From NCBI GenBank assembly GCA_902489795.1, contig CABUBU010000004.1, positions 1-64,000 on the forward strand: 64,000 nt of DNA, given 5' to 3'. Made by a program: the position numbers and the translations under genes. Position 1 is the first letter of the stretch; every line of letters begins with the position of its first letter. The notes below the pieces were generated by a model, which was not told where the DNA came from, ran no database searches, and saw only the letters and a list, made by a program, of their open reading frames with translations. Below, piece after piece: positions 1 to 8,458 of the stretch. The DNA is from an uncultured Azospirillum sp. Its GTDB lineage: Bacteria; Pseudomonadota; Alphaproteobacteria; RF32; CAG-239.

Positions 1-208
1 GGGTGCACCCATTAATGAAGAACTACGCGTTAGACGCGGAGGGGCCTTTTTTTTTCCGCCGAAAACCCTGTTCCCAATTGCCGCTTTACTTCGCATTCAC
101 ACATACCGCTGCAATTTACCGACCATCTCCTTTTTTGCATATTCCGCCTTTGGGGCGCATATTCTTTTTGCCTGGGGCATCCGTCCGCTGCCCCATCCGC
201 TTTTCGCC

Positions 209-632
209 TTCAAACGGCAACGCCCGTCCTTTCCGTCAAACGTCCACCCCTCATTCGCTCTCTCCGCACTCCCCCCAAAACTCTCCTCCGGCCTGACTGA
301 AAATTTCCGGAATTCAAAAAACTTCAAACGGCAACGCCCATCCTTTCCGTCAAACGTCCCCCTCATTCGCCCTCTCCGCACTCTCTCCAAAAACTCTCCT
401 TCGGCCTGACTGAGAATTTCCGGAATTCAAAAAACTTCAAACGGCAACGCCCATCCTTTCCGTCAAACGTCCCCCTCATTCGCCCTCTCCGCACTCTCTC
501 CAAAAACTCTCCTTCGGCCTGACTGAGAATTTCTGGAATTCAAAAAACTTCAAACGGCAACACCCGCACTTTCCGACAAACGTCCCCCTCATTCGCTCTC
601 TCCGCACTCCCCCAAAACTCTCCTCCGGCCTG
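209..632. repeat. tandem repeat, 113-114 bp unit, about 3.8 copies
   Basis: The string caaacggcaacgccc starts at 211, 325, 438 and 551, giving a 113-114 bp period with few substitutions; the last copy is cut short near 632. The unit length is not a multiple of three, and the open frames over it on the minus strand change frame between copies, so I do not treat it as coding. The middle copies (325 and 438) are almost identical, suggesting recent expansion. The flanking stretch 1-208 holds no gene I can support; it has a small palindrome (gggtgcaccc, 1-10) and a pyrimidine-rich strand. Confidence 0.9.
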
Positions 633-642
633 GCTGCAGGGC

Positions 643-766
643 AATAGATATCCCCTGGCAAACTATGGGGTCTATTAAGGATACAAACCTAACGGTTTGA
701 CCACGATCAAAGGCGTGGAGCGGAGTATAACGACGCTAAAGCATTCACCCCCATAAAATATGGGGG
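643..766 (+). other. dispersed structured element, copy A
   Basis: This resembles stretches at 32089-32261 (copy B) and 16857-16925 (copy C). The order is: an agatayccc start, a C4/G4 hairpin with an A-rich loop (652-669), ctaacg, a TTTGA/TCAAA hairpin (695-710), then GGCGT (712-716) pairing with ACGCT (733-737). Copy B has GGTGT pairing with ACACC at the same place, a compensated change. An extra hairpin, CCCCCATA/TATGGGGG, follows at 748-766. The strand is arbitrary. It may be a structured RNA or the end of a mobile element; I do not recognise the family. Confidence 0.55.
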
Positions 767-785
767 AGGTTTTAAAGCATCAAGA

Positions 786-816
786 CAAAAAACTCTCCCT
801 GCGGGGAGAGTTTTCC
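786..816 (-). terminator. terminator after the acidic hypothetical gene
   Basis: The inverted repeat AAAACTCTCC / GGGGAGAGTTTT surrounds a short GC loop and gives a U-rich tail on the minus strand, just past the stop codon of the minus-strand gene at 837. Confidence 0.7.
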
Positions 817-836
817 GACAAGAAGAAAATCCGCTT

Positions 837-1694
837 TCAGCGATTGTTGCTGTTGTCTTTGACTATGCCGGCCGGCAGTGAACTAGTCTGAGGTTTGCGC
901 ACCCGACGCACTTTTGCCGGCTTAGGCAGCCGCGCTTTCTCCACCCGCTCTTCGCCGCCGCATTCATAAGCCTCCCATTGTTCTCCGGCAGGAGAAACCG
1001 GCGTTCCCTCATCGCTGTCGGCGGCGACAGGTTTGCCGTCTTCGTAAAAATCTTCCGTCTGCGCTTTCCCGTTCTCGGCAGCAAGCTCGTCAAGACCGGA
1101 AACCGCCGTCTCTTTTTCAGGCACATCAATACGAGAAAGCTCGTCCGCACGGGTCTGATCCGCGGTTTCATGCACATCTTCCATCGCTTTCAGAATTTCC
1201 CGGCATTTCAAAGTTTCGTCTTCCACCATCTGATCAAGTATATCCGCCATAACGGCATCTTTTTCATAAAGGTCAAAAACGGCGGTTTCCATATCGCCGG
1301 TCAGATGAATTTTGTTTTCCGGAACAACTTCCAGCAGCCTTTCAAAAAAATTGGGTTCTTTCTCCCGCAAGGCAAAATGATGAGTATCCAGCTCATCAAA
1401 ACCGCGGATGTCAATATCGTCGGCAAACTGTTTGAAATAATAATCGCCCTGTTTGTTCTGATAAATTGATAAGCCGAACTGGTACATATATTCTTTCAGT
1501 GCCTCTTCGATCAGTTCCGGCCGGGAAAGCAGCTCATCCTCGTAATCATAGTCGTCGTCCTCGTCATCAAGATCCCAACGGCCGTATTTTAGCTTTTTGT
1601 CTTTGATGCGCTTGAGCTTTTTTTCTTTCAAAAGCCGGCGCATTTTAAACAACCGCTCCATTTTTTTTAAGATTGTCTCTTCTTCCATCGGCAA
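837..1694 (-). CDS. hypothetical charged protein, 285 aa
   Basis: I do not recognise this protein. The first 35 residues are very basic and helical (many Lys/Arg, KMERLFKMRRLLKEKK type). A short acidic patch (DLDDEDDDYDYEDE) follows at about 41-54, then an ordered-looking middle to about residue 165. The Glu/Asp/Pro-rich low-complexity tail ends in a basic stretch (KPAKVRRVRKPQ). There is no signal peptide or membrane segment, so it is probably cytoplasmic. It stands alone on the minus strand, divergent from tetR, with an AT-rich gap upstream and a terminator downstream. The start chosen is the first in-frame ATG. Confidence 0.7.
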   Translation of the reverse strand: MPMEEETILKKMERLFKMRRLLKEKKLKRIKDKKLKYGRWDLDDEDDDYDYEDELLSRPELIEEALKEYMYQFGLSIYQNKQGDYYFKQFADDIDIRGFDELDTHHFALREKEPNFFERLLEVVPENKIHLTGDMETAVFDLYEKDAVMADILDQMVEDETLKCREILKAMEDVHETADQTRADELSRIDVPEKETAVSGLDELAAENGKAQTEDFYEDGKPVAADSDEGTPVSPAGEQWEAYECGGEERVEKARLPKPAKVRRVRKPQTSSLPAGIVKDNSNNR

Positions 1695-1887
1695 AAACTC
1701 CCTCGAAATTTGTTTTTAATTATAACACATAAAAAGTAAATTTAAACCTAATTTACGGATTTTTGCCGCCCCTTCCCGTTTGCTCAAAACTTTTTCCCGT
1801 CCGCGAAAATATACAGATGACCGCAACTTTAAAAACAAAAAACAGCAACTATACAAAAGATTTCGCTTGCAATTTTTTTTCTTTCGC

Positions 1888-1911
1888 TATACATACCTAC
1901 CGGAATGTATA
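1888..1911. promoter_or_regulatory. probable TetR/AcrR-type operator
   Basis: TATACAT and ATGTATA form perfect 7-bp arms around a 10-bp centre, 18 bp upstream of the tetR start codon. The pattern (TACAT...ATGTA with 24-bp span) resembles known AcrR-family operators. The position suggests that the regulator represses its own gene and the pump genes behind it. Confidence 0.65.
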
Positions 1912-1929
1912 TTTAACTTTGAAAAGAAA

Positions 1930-2541
1930 ATGGCGCGCAAAACCCGTGAAGAAAGCGAAAACACCAAAGCTCTGATCTTAAAATCCGCTTTGGACTGTTT
2001 TTACGAAAAAGGATTTTCCCGCACGACTTTTGAAGATATTGCCCTGCGCATTCATCTGACAAAAGGCGCGGTTTATTGGCATTTTAAAAACAAAGCCGAA
2101 CTTCTGGCCGAACTGATTCGTCAGCGCGTTGCCAAAGACCGGGAAGAAATCGGCAGCCAATACATCTCTCCGCGTTCCGTCGCCGAACTCAGGGAATTTT
2201 TCCGACGCGAGGCGGAACACATCGAAAAAAGTCCGGAAGTGAGGAAATTCATTTTTTTCACCCTATTTCAGGTGGAATGGTCCGACAGTATATTCAACCA
2301 GGTTCAGGCCAAAACCGGGGAAATACACGATTTTCATTTCAAAACGGCCAAACAGGCCTTGACATCAGCTAAAAAAAATGGAGAGATATCTGCTCAAACA
2401 GACATCAAAACGGTCAGCACCCTTGTCGTCAGCATCTGGCGCGGGCTGATCAACACTTATGTATGCAAAGAGGTAAATTTCAGTCTTTCCCGTACTTTTT
2501 TGGAAGGATTTGACGCGGTGATTGAAAAAATCAAAAATTGA
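1930..2541 (+). CDS. TetR/AcrR family transcriptional repressor
   Basis: This is a 203-aa DNA-binding regulator. An N-terminal helix-turn-helix of TetR type lies at about residues 29-55 (FSRTTFEDIA...TKGAVYWHFKNK), followed by an all-helical ligand-binding domain. The family binds operators as dimers and lets go when a drug or metabolite binds. The start at 1930 puts the protein at the usual family length; an upstream in-frame extension to 1780 would run through the operator and is unlikely. The gene is the first of a tight cluster with an RND pump, so it most likely controls efflux. The inducer cannot be read from the sequence. Confidence 0.92.
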   Translation: MARKTREESENTKALILKSALDCFYEKGFSRTTFEDIALRIHLTKGAVYWHFKNKAELLAELIRQRVAKDREEIGSQYISPRSVAELREFFRREAEHIEKSPEVRKFIFFTLFQVEWSDSIFNQVQAKTGEIHDFHFKTAKQALTSAKKNGEISAQTDIKTVSTLVVSIWRGLINTYVCKEVNFSLSRTFLEGFDAVIEKIKN

Positions 2542-2554
2542 AAGGTTAAGGAAA

Positions 2555-3721
2555 ATGAAAGTTGGAAAAATGAGCAATCGCAAAATATTAAGACAAGTCT
2601 TTGTCTTATGTTTGTGTGTGGCGGCCGGCTGGTTTTTAAAAACTAAGCTCAGTCCCCATACGATGACGGCGCCCGCGGGTGCCGGCGGCGATCCGTTCGT
2701 ACTGGTGGAAGAAGCGCAATTGAAAGACGTGACGCCCGCCCAGAAATTCATCGGCCATGTGGAAGCCGTCAACGAAGTAAACATCCAGCCGCAGGTAAGC
2801 GGTTATCTGGAAAAGGTGCTGTTCAACGAAGGTTCCGCGGTCAAAAAAGGCGACATTCTGTTTGTTATCGAACAGCAGAAATACATCGCCACCGTCGACC
2901 TGCGCAAGGCCGAACTCGACAAGGCCAAAGCCAGTTTTACCCAGCTGGAAAAAGAATATAAGCGGCAAAAATCCCTCAACCAGCAGAAATTTGCTTCCGA
3001 ATCCAAACTGGACGAGGCCTATTCCAACATGCTGCAGGCTCAGGCCGCCGTCAAACAGGCGGAAGCCAACTACGAGCTGGCCAAAATAGACCTTGAACAC
3101 ACTGAGATTCGCTCGCCGATCAACGGTTACATCGGCAAGGCCATGATCACCGTCGGCAACTACGTCAGCACATCAAGCGGCACCCTGGCCAACATCGTAC
3201 AGACCGACCCGGTGCGCATCGTCTTTTCCGTCACCGATAAGGAAATGCTGAATTTAAGACAGGACTATGACAAACGCGGCGGCGAAGTATACAGCAAAAT
3301 CATTCTCGCCAACGGCAAGGTCATCAAAAAACCGATTCTTTCCCGCTTCAACGACAACTCGATCAACACCGGCACCGCAACCATGTCGGTTTATTCCGAA
3401 TTCGAAAACAAGGACGACATGCTGATCCCCGGCGGCTATGTCGACATCATGATCGGTTCCGGCCCCGAGAAAAACGCGGTTGTCATTTCTCAGGCGGCGT
3501 TGGCGCAGGACGAACACGGAAACTATGTCATGATCGTTAACAAGGACAACGTGGTCGAACAAAGACGCATTGCTCTGGGCGAAATTGCCGACAACCGACA
3601 GATTGTCACCTCCGGACTGAAAGCAGGCGAAAAGGTTATCATCCAAGGCCTGCAGAAAGTTTCCGACGGCAAGAAAGTACGCACCGGAACGGTTAACGAA
3701 CAGACCACAGAAGGAAAATAG
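2555..3721 (+). CDS. RND efflux periplasmic adaptor (AcrA/MexA type)
   Basis: This is a 388-aa membrane fusion protein linking the inner-membrane pump to an outer-membrane channel. It has an N-terminal membrane anchor at about residues 12-28 (VFVLCLCVAAGWFL) without a clear lipobox. After it come the split lipoyl half-motifs (VSGYLEKVLFNEGSAVKKGD and IRSPINGYIGK), a helical hairpin between them, then beta-barrel and membrane-proximal domains. The start at 2555 follows an aaggttaagg Shine-Dalgarno region; ATG 2570 is an alternative. It lies 13 bp after tetR and 3 bp before the pump gene, so the three form one operon. No tolC-like gene is in the window. Confidence 0.93.
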   Translation: MKVGKMSNRKILRQVFVLCLCVAAGWFLKTKLSPHTMTAPAGAGGDPFVLVEEAQLKDVTPAQKFIGHVEAVNEVNIQPQVSGYLEKVLFNEGSAVKKGDILFVIEQQKYIATVDLRKAELDKAKASFTQLEKEYKRQKSLNQQKFASESKLDEAYSNMLQAQAAVKQAEANYELAKIDLEHTEIRSPINGYIGKAMITVGNYVSTSSGTLANIVQTDPVRIVFSVTDKEMLNLRQDYDKRGGEVYSKIILANGKVIKKPILSRFNDNSINTGTATMSVYSEFENKDDMLIPGGYVDIMIGSGPEKNAVVISQAALAQDEHGNYVMIVNKDNVVEQRRIALGEIADNRQIVTSGLKAGEKVIIQGLQKVSDGKKVRTGTVNEQTTEGK

Positions 3722-3724
3722 TTT

Positions 3725-6700
3725 ATGTTTTCGAGGATTTTTATTGAACGACCTCGTTTTGCGATGGTCATTTCGATTGTGCTGACACTTGCCGGCGCAA
3801 TCGCTGCCTTCTCGCTGCCGATCACGCTTTATCCGGAAATTACTCCGCCGACCATCAGGGTTTCGGCTGTTTACCCCGGCGCCAGTGCCGAGGTTATCGC
3901 CAACACGGTGGGGATTCCGTTGGAAGAAACGATCAACGGCGTGGAAGACATGCTTTACATGGATTCGTCTTCGGACGCAACCGGCAGCTACGGTCTGACG
4001 ATCACCTTCAAGGTCGGCACCGATCCCGATATGGCGCAGGTCAAGGTGCAAAACCGCGTGTCTCAGGCATTGAGCAAACTGCCGGCGGAAGTTCAGCAGC
4101 AGGGCGTTACCGTCAGCCGCCGCTCTTCCGACCAGCTGGGCTTTTTGACCGCCCGTTCACCCAACGGCACCCATGACACGTTGTTCCTGAGCAACTACGT
4201 TCAGAACAACATCAAGAAAAACCTGATCAGAGTGGACGGCGTCGGCGAAGTCAACGTTTACGCCCCGCCTTTGTCCATGCGCGTATGGCTCGACGCCAAC
4301 AAGATAACCGCTCTCAACCTGCCGGTATCCGCCATCCAAGCAGCAATTGAAAGCCAGAACATCCAGCCTTCGCTGGGTAAGGTGGGTTCCATGCCGGGCG
4401 ACGGTTCTCAGCAAATGGTCTATGCTCTGCTCAGCAGCGGCCGTATCAACAACGTTGAAGAGTTTAAGCAGATCATCGTCCGCACCGATGAAGAAGGCGG
4501 CCTTGTTCGTTTGGGCGACGTTGCCAGGATCGAAATCGGTCAGGAAGACTATAATGCGGAATCTCAGTTCGACGGCGCTCCTTCGGTAGCCATTGCCGTC
4601 AACATGCTGTCTGGGGCAAACGCCATCAACGCGATGTCCAACCTGCGTGCGGAAATGGCTCGTCTGGAACAGTTCTATCCCGACGATATGGAAATTTTCA
4701 TAGCCTATGACGCTACCGAGTACATCACGTCATCAATCGAAGAAGTGGTCTTCACCCTGATTCTGACTTTTGTGTTGGTGGTTGCCGTCTGCTATATCTT
4801 TTTGCAGGACTGGCGCGCGGTACTGGTACCAACTTTGACCATTCCGGTATCTCTCTTTGCCACTTTTGCCGTTCTTCTGGCACTTGGTTACAGCTTGAAT
4901 ACCCTGACCCTGTTTGGTCTGGTACTGGCGATCGGTCTGGTGGTTGACGACGCAATCGTTGTGGTCGAACGCGTTTTGTTCCTGATGGAAAACGAAAAGC
5001 TGTCGCCCAAACAGGCCACAATCAAAGCTATGGAACAGGTGTCGGGGGCGATTGTCGCCACCACTCTGGTACTGTTGGCCATTTTCGTGCCAATCGGCTT
5101 TATCGGCGGCATCACCGGCAAAATCTATCAGCAGTTTGCGGTCGCTATTTCGACGGCGGTTGCTTTCTCATCACTAAACGCCCTGACTTTGTCGCCGGCG
5201 TTGTGCGCCACCATGCTGCGTCCGCTGAAACCGTTCCGGCACGGTCCACTGTTCTGGTTCTCGCGCGCCGTTGACAAGTCGCGCGACCGCTACGCCGGCA
5301 TCGTCGGCATTGCCAGCCGCAAGGTCAGCGTCATCGCTTTGATCTTCGCACTTATCGTTGCCGGCATCGTCGCGCTGCTTCATATCAGCCAGACCAGTTT
5401 CATCCCGAGCGAAGACCAGGGCGCGTTCTTCATCAACATCCAGCTGCCCGAAGGCGCTTCCCGCGAACGGACGGACGCTTTGGTTAAGAAAGTTATCCCG
5501 CTGATTCTGGAAGAAAAAGGCGTCGCACATGCCATGAACATTACCGGACACAGCATTATCGGCGGTTCGGGCGAAAATGTTGCGTTCATCGTCACAATAT
5601 TAGAGCCATGGGCTAAACGTGCAGATAAAAATTTGTATTCAACCAACATTTTGAATCGCATCAAAGCCAAGCTCGATAAATTTCCAGAAGCTAACATAAA
5701 CCTCTTTGAAATGCCGGCTATTCAAGGACTTGGCAGCACTAACGGTATGGATTTCCGTTTACAGGCACTCGATTCTCCGGATCCGAAGAAGCTGGACGCC
5801 GCTTTGCAGGGCTTCCTCGGACGCTTAAACCGGTCGCCGTACGTTTCTTATGCGTTCTCGACCTATAACGCGACCACGCCGCACATCTTTGTTGACATTG
5901 ACCGCACCAAAGCGGAATCGATGAAGGTAACCACCGGTGACATCTATACCACTCTCGGCCGGTATTTGGGATCATCTTACATCAACGACGTCAACTTCGG
6001 AACTCAGGTAAACCAGGTAATCATCCAGGCCGACTGGCCGTACCGCAAGGGCGTTGACAACATCAGCAGCCTTTACGTTCAAAACAGCTTGGGCGAAATG
6101 GTTCCTCTGGGCGGCATGATCAACCTGAGCAAGGTTCTGGCGCCGAGCACCATCGACCGTTACAACCAATATCCGGCGGCAGCCATCAATATTGTCGGCA
6201 ACCAAGCCTTCAGTACCGGCGAAGCCATGAACGCCATCGAACAACTGGCCAACGAAGCCCTGCCGAATGGTTACAGCTATGAATGGTCGAGCATGAGCTA
6301 TCAGGAAAAGGCCAACCAGGGGCAAATCGGTTACCTGATTGCTCTGGCGCTGACTTTTGCCTACCTGTTTCTGGTTGCACAGTATGAAAGCTGGAGCACC
6401 CCGATCCCGGTTCTTGCCTCAGTTTCCGTTGCCATGGTTGGCGCCCTGCTCGGCTTGTTCATTCACGGACTGCCGCTCAGTATTTATGCCCAGCTGGGGC
6501 TGATTCTGCTGGTCGGTCTGGCTGCCAAAAACGCGATTCTGATTGTTGAGTTCTCCAAGGAAGAGCGCGAAAAAGGCACTTCCATCAACAAAGCCGCGAT
6601 GATCGGTCTGAAAGAACGGTTCCGCGCGGTATTGATGACGGCCTTCACCTTCATCCTCGGCACCCTGCCGATGGTGGTCGCCACCGGCGCCGGCGCCAAC

Positions 6701-6856
6701 AGCCGAATCGCCATCGGCATACCGGTATTCTACGGAATGCTGGTCGGCACCATGGTCGGTCTGATTATTATTCCGATGCTCTACGTTCTGTTCCAGACGT
6801 TGACGGAAAAGGTAAGCGGACCGGTCAAGGTCAAAAAAGCCAAAAAGCAGGCCTGA
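3725..6856 (+). CDS. RND multidrug efflux transporter (AcrB/MexB, HAE-1 type)
   Basis: This 1043-aa inner-membrane proton/drug antiporter is close to the family's usual length. It has the two repeats of one plus five membrane helices and two large periplasmic loops. The proton-relay Asp pair sits at about 407-408 (GLVVDDAIVVVER), the N-terminal MFSRIFIERPRFAMVIS is typical, and the second-half motif AAKNAILIVEFSKEE is present. It pumps substrates from the periplasm through the AcrA-type partner encoded just upstream. Its substrate range cannot be told. A strong terminator follows. The protein is intact. Confidence 0.96.
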   Translation: MFSRIFIERPRFAMVISIVLTLAGAIAAFSLPITLYPEITPPTIRVSAVYPGASAEVIANTVGIPLEETINGVEDMLYMDSSSDATGSYGLTITFKVGTDPDMAQVKVQNRVSQALSKLPAEVQQQGVTVSRRSSDQLGFLTARSPNGTHDTLFLSNYVQNNIKKNLIRVDGVGEVNVYAPPLSMRVWLDANKITALNLPVSAIQAAIESQNIQPSLGKVGSMPGDGSQQMVYALLSSGRINNVEEFKQIIVRTDEEGGLVRLGDVARIEIGQEDYNAESQFDGAPSVAIAVNMLSGANAINAMSNLRAEMARLEQFYPDDMEIFIAYDATEYITSSIEEVVFTLILTFVLVVAVCYIFLQDWRAVLVPTLTIPVSLFATFAVLLALGYSLNTLTLFGLVLAIGLVVDDAIVVVERVLFLMENEKLSPKQATIKAMEQVSGAIVATTLVLLAIFVPIGFIGGITGKIYQQFAVAISTAVAFSSLNALTLSPALCATMLRPLKPFRHGPLFWFSRAVDKSRDRYAGIVGIASRKVSVIALIFALIVAGIVALLHISQTSFIPSEDQGAFFINIQLPEGASRERTDALVKKVIPLILEEKGVAHAMNITGHSIIGGSGENVAFIVTILEPWAKRADKNLYSTNILNRIKAKLDKFPEANINLFEMPAIQGLGSTNGMDFRLQALDSPDPKKLDAALQGFLGRLNRSPYVSYAFSTYNATTPHIFVDIDRTKAESMKVTTGDIYTTLGRYLGSSYINDVNFGTQVNQVIIQADWPYRKGVDNISSLYVQNSLGEMVPLGGMINLSKVLAPSTIDRYNQYPAAAINIVGNQAFSTGEAMNAIEQLANEALPNGYSYEWSSMSYQEKANQGQIGYLIALALTFAYLFLVAQYESWSTPIPVLASVSVAMVGALLGLFIHGLPLSIYAQLGLILLVGLAAKNAILIVEFSKEEREKGTSINKAAMIGLKERFRAVLMTAFTFILGTLPMVVATGAGANSRIAIGIPVFYGMLVGTMVGLIIIPMLYVLFQTLTEKVSGPVKVKKAKKQA

Positions 6857-6866
6857 GGATCAATCA

Positions 6867-6913
6867 GCAACAAAAAACTCTGCAATCTCCGGATTACAGA
6901 GTTTTTTTGTTGC
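6867..6913 (+). terminator. terminator of the efflux operon
   Basis: The long inverted repeat caacaaaaaactctg / cagagtttttttgttg with an 11-nt loop begins 10 bp after the RND stop codon. It ends in a T run and is A/T-symmetric, so it could work in both directions. Confidence 0.85.
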
Positions 6914-6996
6914 TCAAAACAGATTTTTGTTTAAAACTAAAAGCCGGGCTGAACCCAATCGACACAATCACCATATCGGAAATAAAAGGAGGAAAC

Positions 6997-7389
6997 ATGA
7001 ACAAGCTTTTTTACACCGCGCTGACCGCCCTTGCCCTTGCCGGCTGTTCACTCAAGTCGGAAATCTGTGGAACCTACAACGGACTGCTGCCGGCCGCCGA
7101 CGGCCCTGGGATAGACATGACCCTGCAACTTAACGCCAACAACACGTTTGTCAACAAACTGGTTTATGTCGGCGAAAAAGACGGCACCTTTTACGAAAAA
7201 GGCACCTACAGCATCGACGGCAGCATCATCAAACTGGAAACCGGCAGCGAAATTTCCTATTACAAAAAGGAAAAAGGACAGCTTCGCCTGCTCGACTACG
7301 AGAAAAAGGAAATCACCGGCGCTCTGGCTGACAATTACATCCTGAAGAAAATCAAAGACTGCGCGGGAAAAGCGGAAAATGGAAAATAA
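6997..7389 (+). CDS. NlpE-like outer-membrane lipoprotein lacking the CXXC pair
   Basis: This is a 130-aa lipoprotein with a signal sequence ending in the lipobox LAGC (Cys17). The mature part opens with GTYNGLLPAADGPGIDMTLQLNANNTF-type sequence, the hallmark of the NlpE N-terminal domain. NlpE senses lipoprotein and copper stress in enterobacteria. Here the usual CADC motif reads AADG, so both cysteines are gone and metal or disulfide sensing by that motif is not possible. A good Shine-Dalgarno (aaaggagg) sets this start rather than the upstream 6907 start. The 3' end overlaps the next gene by 11 bp, so the two are probably co-transcribed. Confidence 0.75.
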   Translation: MNKLFYTALTALALAGCSLKSEICGTYNGLLPAADGPGIDMTLQLNANNTFVNKLVYVGEKDGTFYEKGTYSIDGSIIKLETGSEISYYKKEKGQLRLLDYEKKEITGALADNYILKKIKDCAGKAENGK

Positions 7390-7597
7390 AGAACCGGAAT
7401 TAAAAGAGGAAGAACGGCAGAAATGTGAAATATGGACCCGCATCATGGGCTATTTTCGTCCGCTTTCCGTTTTTAATCCCGGCAAAAAATCCGAATTCCG
7501 CGCACGGCAGTATTTCAACGAAAAAAAAGCGCTGACGCCGGTAGAAAAAGACGCCGCCTCCCGGGCAAAAGAACCGTCTCTTTCAGACAAGCTGTAA
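7379..7597 (+). CDS. small NrdD-like protein (anaerobic ribonucleotide reductase C-terminal type)
   Basis: This 72-aa protein contains RQKCEIWTRIMGYFRPLSVF and NPGKKSEFRARQYF. That sequence type occurs at the C-terminal end of anaerobic ribonucleoside-triphosphate reductases and as free-standing small proteins in anaerobes. There is no full nrdD or nrdG beside it. The single Cys is not enough for the Zn ribbon found in full NrdD. It overlaps the NlpE-like gene by 11 bp, which suggests translational coupling. Its function alone is unknown; it may be a relic or a small partner protein. Confidence 0.6.
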   Translation: MENKEPELKEEERQKCEIWTRIMGYFRPLSVFNPGKKSEFRARQYFNEKKALTPVEKDAASRAKEPSLSDKL

Positions 7598-7769
7598 AAA
7601 CAACCGCGGAAAAAAGTCCGCTCCCGCAACAGCAGCCGTAAACAAGAAACGGAACCCCCGCCCCGAGGCGGCGGCACAGCAACCGACTGCAGCGTTTTCC
7701 GCCGCTTTTGCCGTACCCCGGCATTCAGCAAACTTTTCACCCGCTGTGTTTTTTTGTGTTGACTTTTTA

Positions 7770-7794
7770 TTTGAGAATGATAATCTTTCTCAAA
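7770..7794. promoter_or_regulatory. Fur-type operator overlapping the promoter of the Fur-family gene
   Basis: TTTGAGAA and TTCTCAAA are perfect 8-bp arms around TGATAATCT, and the core GAATGATAATCTTTCTC resembles a Fur box (GATAATGAT repeats). A -35 like TTGACT lies just upstream at 7759-7764. The site is 31 bp before the regulator's start codon, so autoregulation is likely. Confidence 0.6.
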
Positions 7795-7825
7795 CAGACG
7801 ACAACCAACATACCGGGAGCAGATA

Positions 7826-8272
7826 TTGTCCGCATTTGAACAGACATTCAGACAAAAAGGCATCAGCCTCACTTCGTCGCGGCTGGCCATTTTCGAGGTG
7901 CTTGAAAACGCCTCCGCCCACATGACCGTCACCGATATTTTCAATGCTGCCAGACAAAAGGATCCCGGCCTCGGTATGGCCACCGTCTATCGCACCCTCA
8001 ACATGCTCTGCGACCTGGGACTGGCGGAAAAGCACGAGTTTCCCAACATCGACGCGGTTTATGAAAAAAACGGCGCCGAAAACGGGCATCACCACCACAT
8101 CATAGACGCCGACAGCGGCCGGATAGAAGAGTTTTCCACCGCCGAACTCGACGTTCTGCTGGAAAAAATAGCCCGCGAGCACGGCTATGAAATGCTCGGC
8201 CACAAAATCGAAATTTACGGAAGGAAAAAAGGAAGAAACGCAGCAACCGGCGTTGCCGGCGAAGGAAAATGA
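7826..8272 (+). CDS. Fur family metal-responsive regulator without structural-zinc cysteines
   Basis: This is a 148-aa regulator. An N-terminal winged helix (KGISLTSSRLAIFEVL ... GMATVYRTLNMLCDLGL, about 11-66) is followed by a dimerisation and metal-binding half with a His cluster at about residues 88-91. The CXXC that binds structural zinc in classical Fur and PerR is replaced by DADS (about 94-97), as in Mur/Irr-like alphaproteobacterial members. The start is TTG at 7826, supported by GGGAG six bases upstream; no ATG fits. A Fur-like palindrome precedes the gene. Whether it senses iron, manganese, haem or peroxide cannot be decided from the sequence. Confidence 0.85.
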   Translation: MSAFEQTFRQKGISLTSSRLAIFEVLENASAHMTVTDIFNAARQKDPGLGMATVYRTLNMLCDLGLAEKHEFPNIDAVYEKNGAENGHHHHIIDADSGRIEEFSTAELDVLLEKIAREHGYEMLGHKIEIYGRKKGRNAATGVAGEGK

Positions 8273-8406
8273 ATTATATAGAGTTTTCAGGATCCGTCAA
8301 AAATATTTCACATCTGACAGAAACCATGAAGAGCGCGGCGGATCCTGGAAAATTTTTAAGACCGGAAGGTCTTAAAAATTTACTTAAAGCCTGTCGCCCT
8401 GCTTAA
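8269..8406 (+). CDS. possible small protein, 45 aa, coupled to the Fur-family gene
   Basis: The ATG overlaps the TGA of the regulator (ATGA), after gaaggaaa as a plausible ribosome site. The frame stays open for 45 codons (starts MNYIEFSGSVKNIS, ends LLKACRPA). The same DNA holds two long inverted repeats. TTTTCAGGATCCG (8284) pairs with CGGATCCTGGAAAA (8338), and AAATTTTTAAGACC pairs with GGTCTTAAAAATTT (8349-8380). The stretch could therefore instead be a structured RNA leader for the flavodoxin gene. The two readings are not exclusive. Confidence 0.35.
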   Translation: MNYIEFSGSVKNISHLTETMKSAADPGKFLRPEGLKNLLKACRPA

Positions 8407-8434
8407 AATATTTCAAAATCGACAGGCTTTTTAT
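8386..8434 (+). terminator. hairpin with T run before flavodoxin
   Basis: AAAGCCTGTCG pairs with CGACAGGCTTT around a 23-nt loop, and TTTTTATTTT follows. It ends about 25 bp before the flavodoxin ATG, so it either terminates the regulator transcript or acts as an attenuator for flavodoxin. Confidence 0.65.
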
Positions 8435-8458
8435 TTTGAACAAACAACGGAGACAAAA

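Noticed and set aside
209..632. CRISPR array
   Set aside because: Units are contiguous and about 113 bp with no spacer variation; no cas genes are present.
97..661. Protein-coding repeats on the minus strand of the tandem array
   Set aside because: The 113-bp period breaks the frame between copies, so no repeat protein can be read through.
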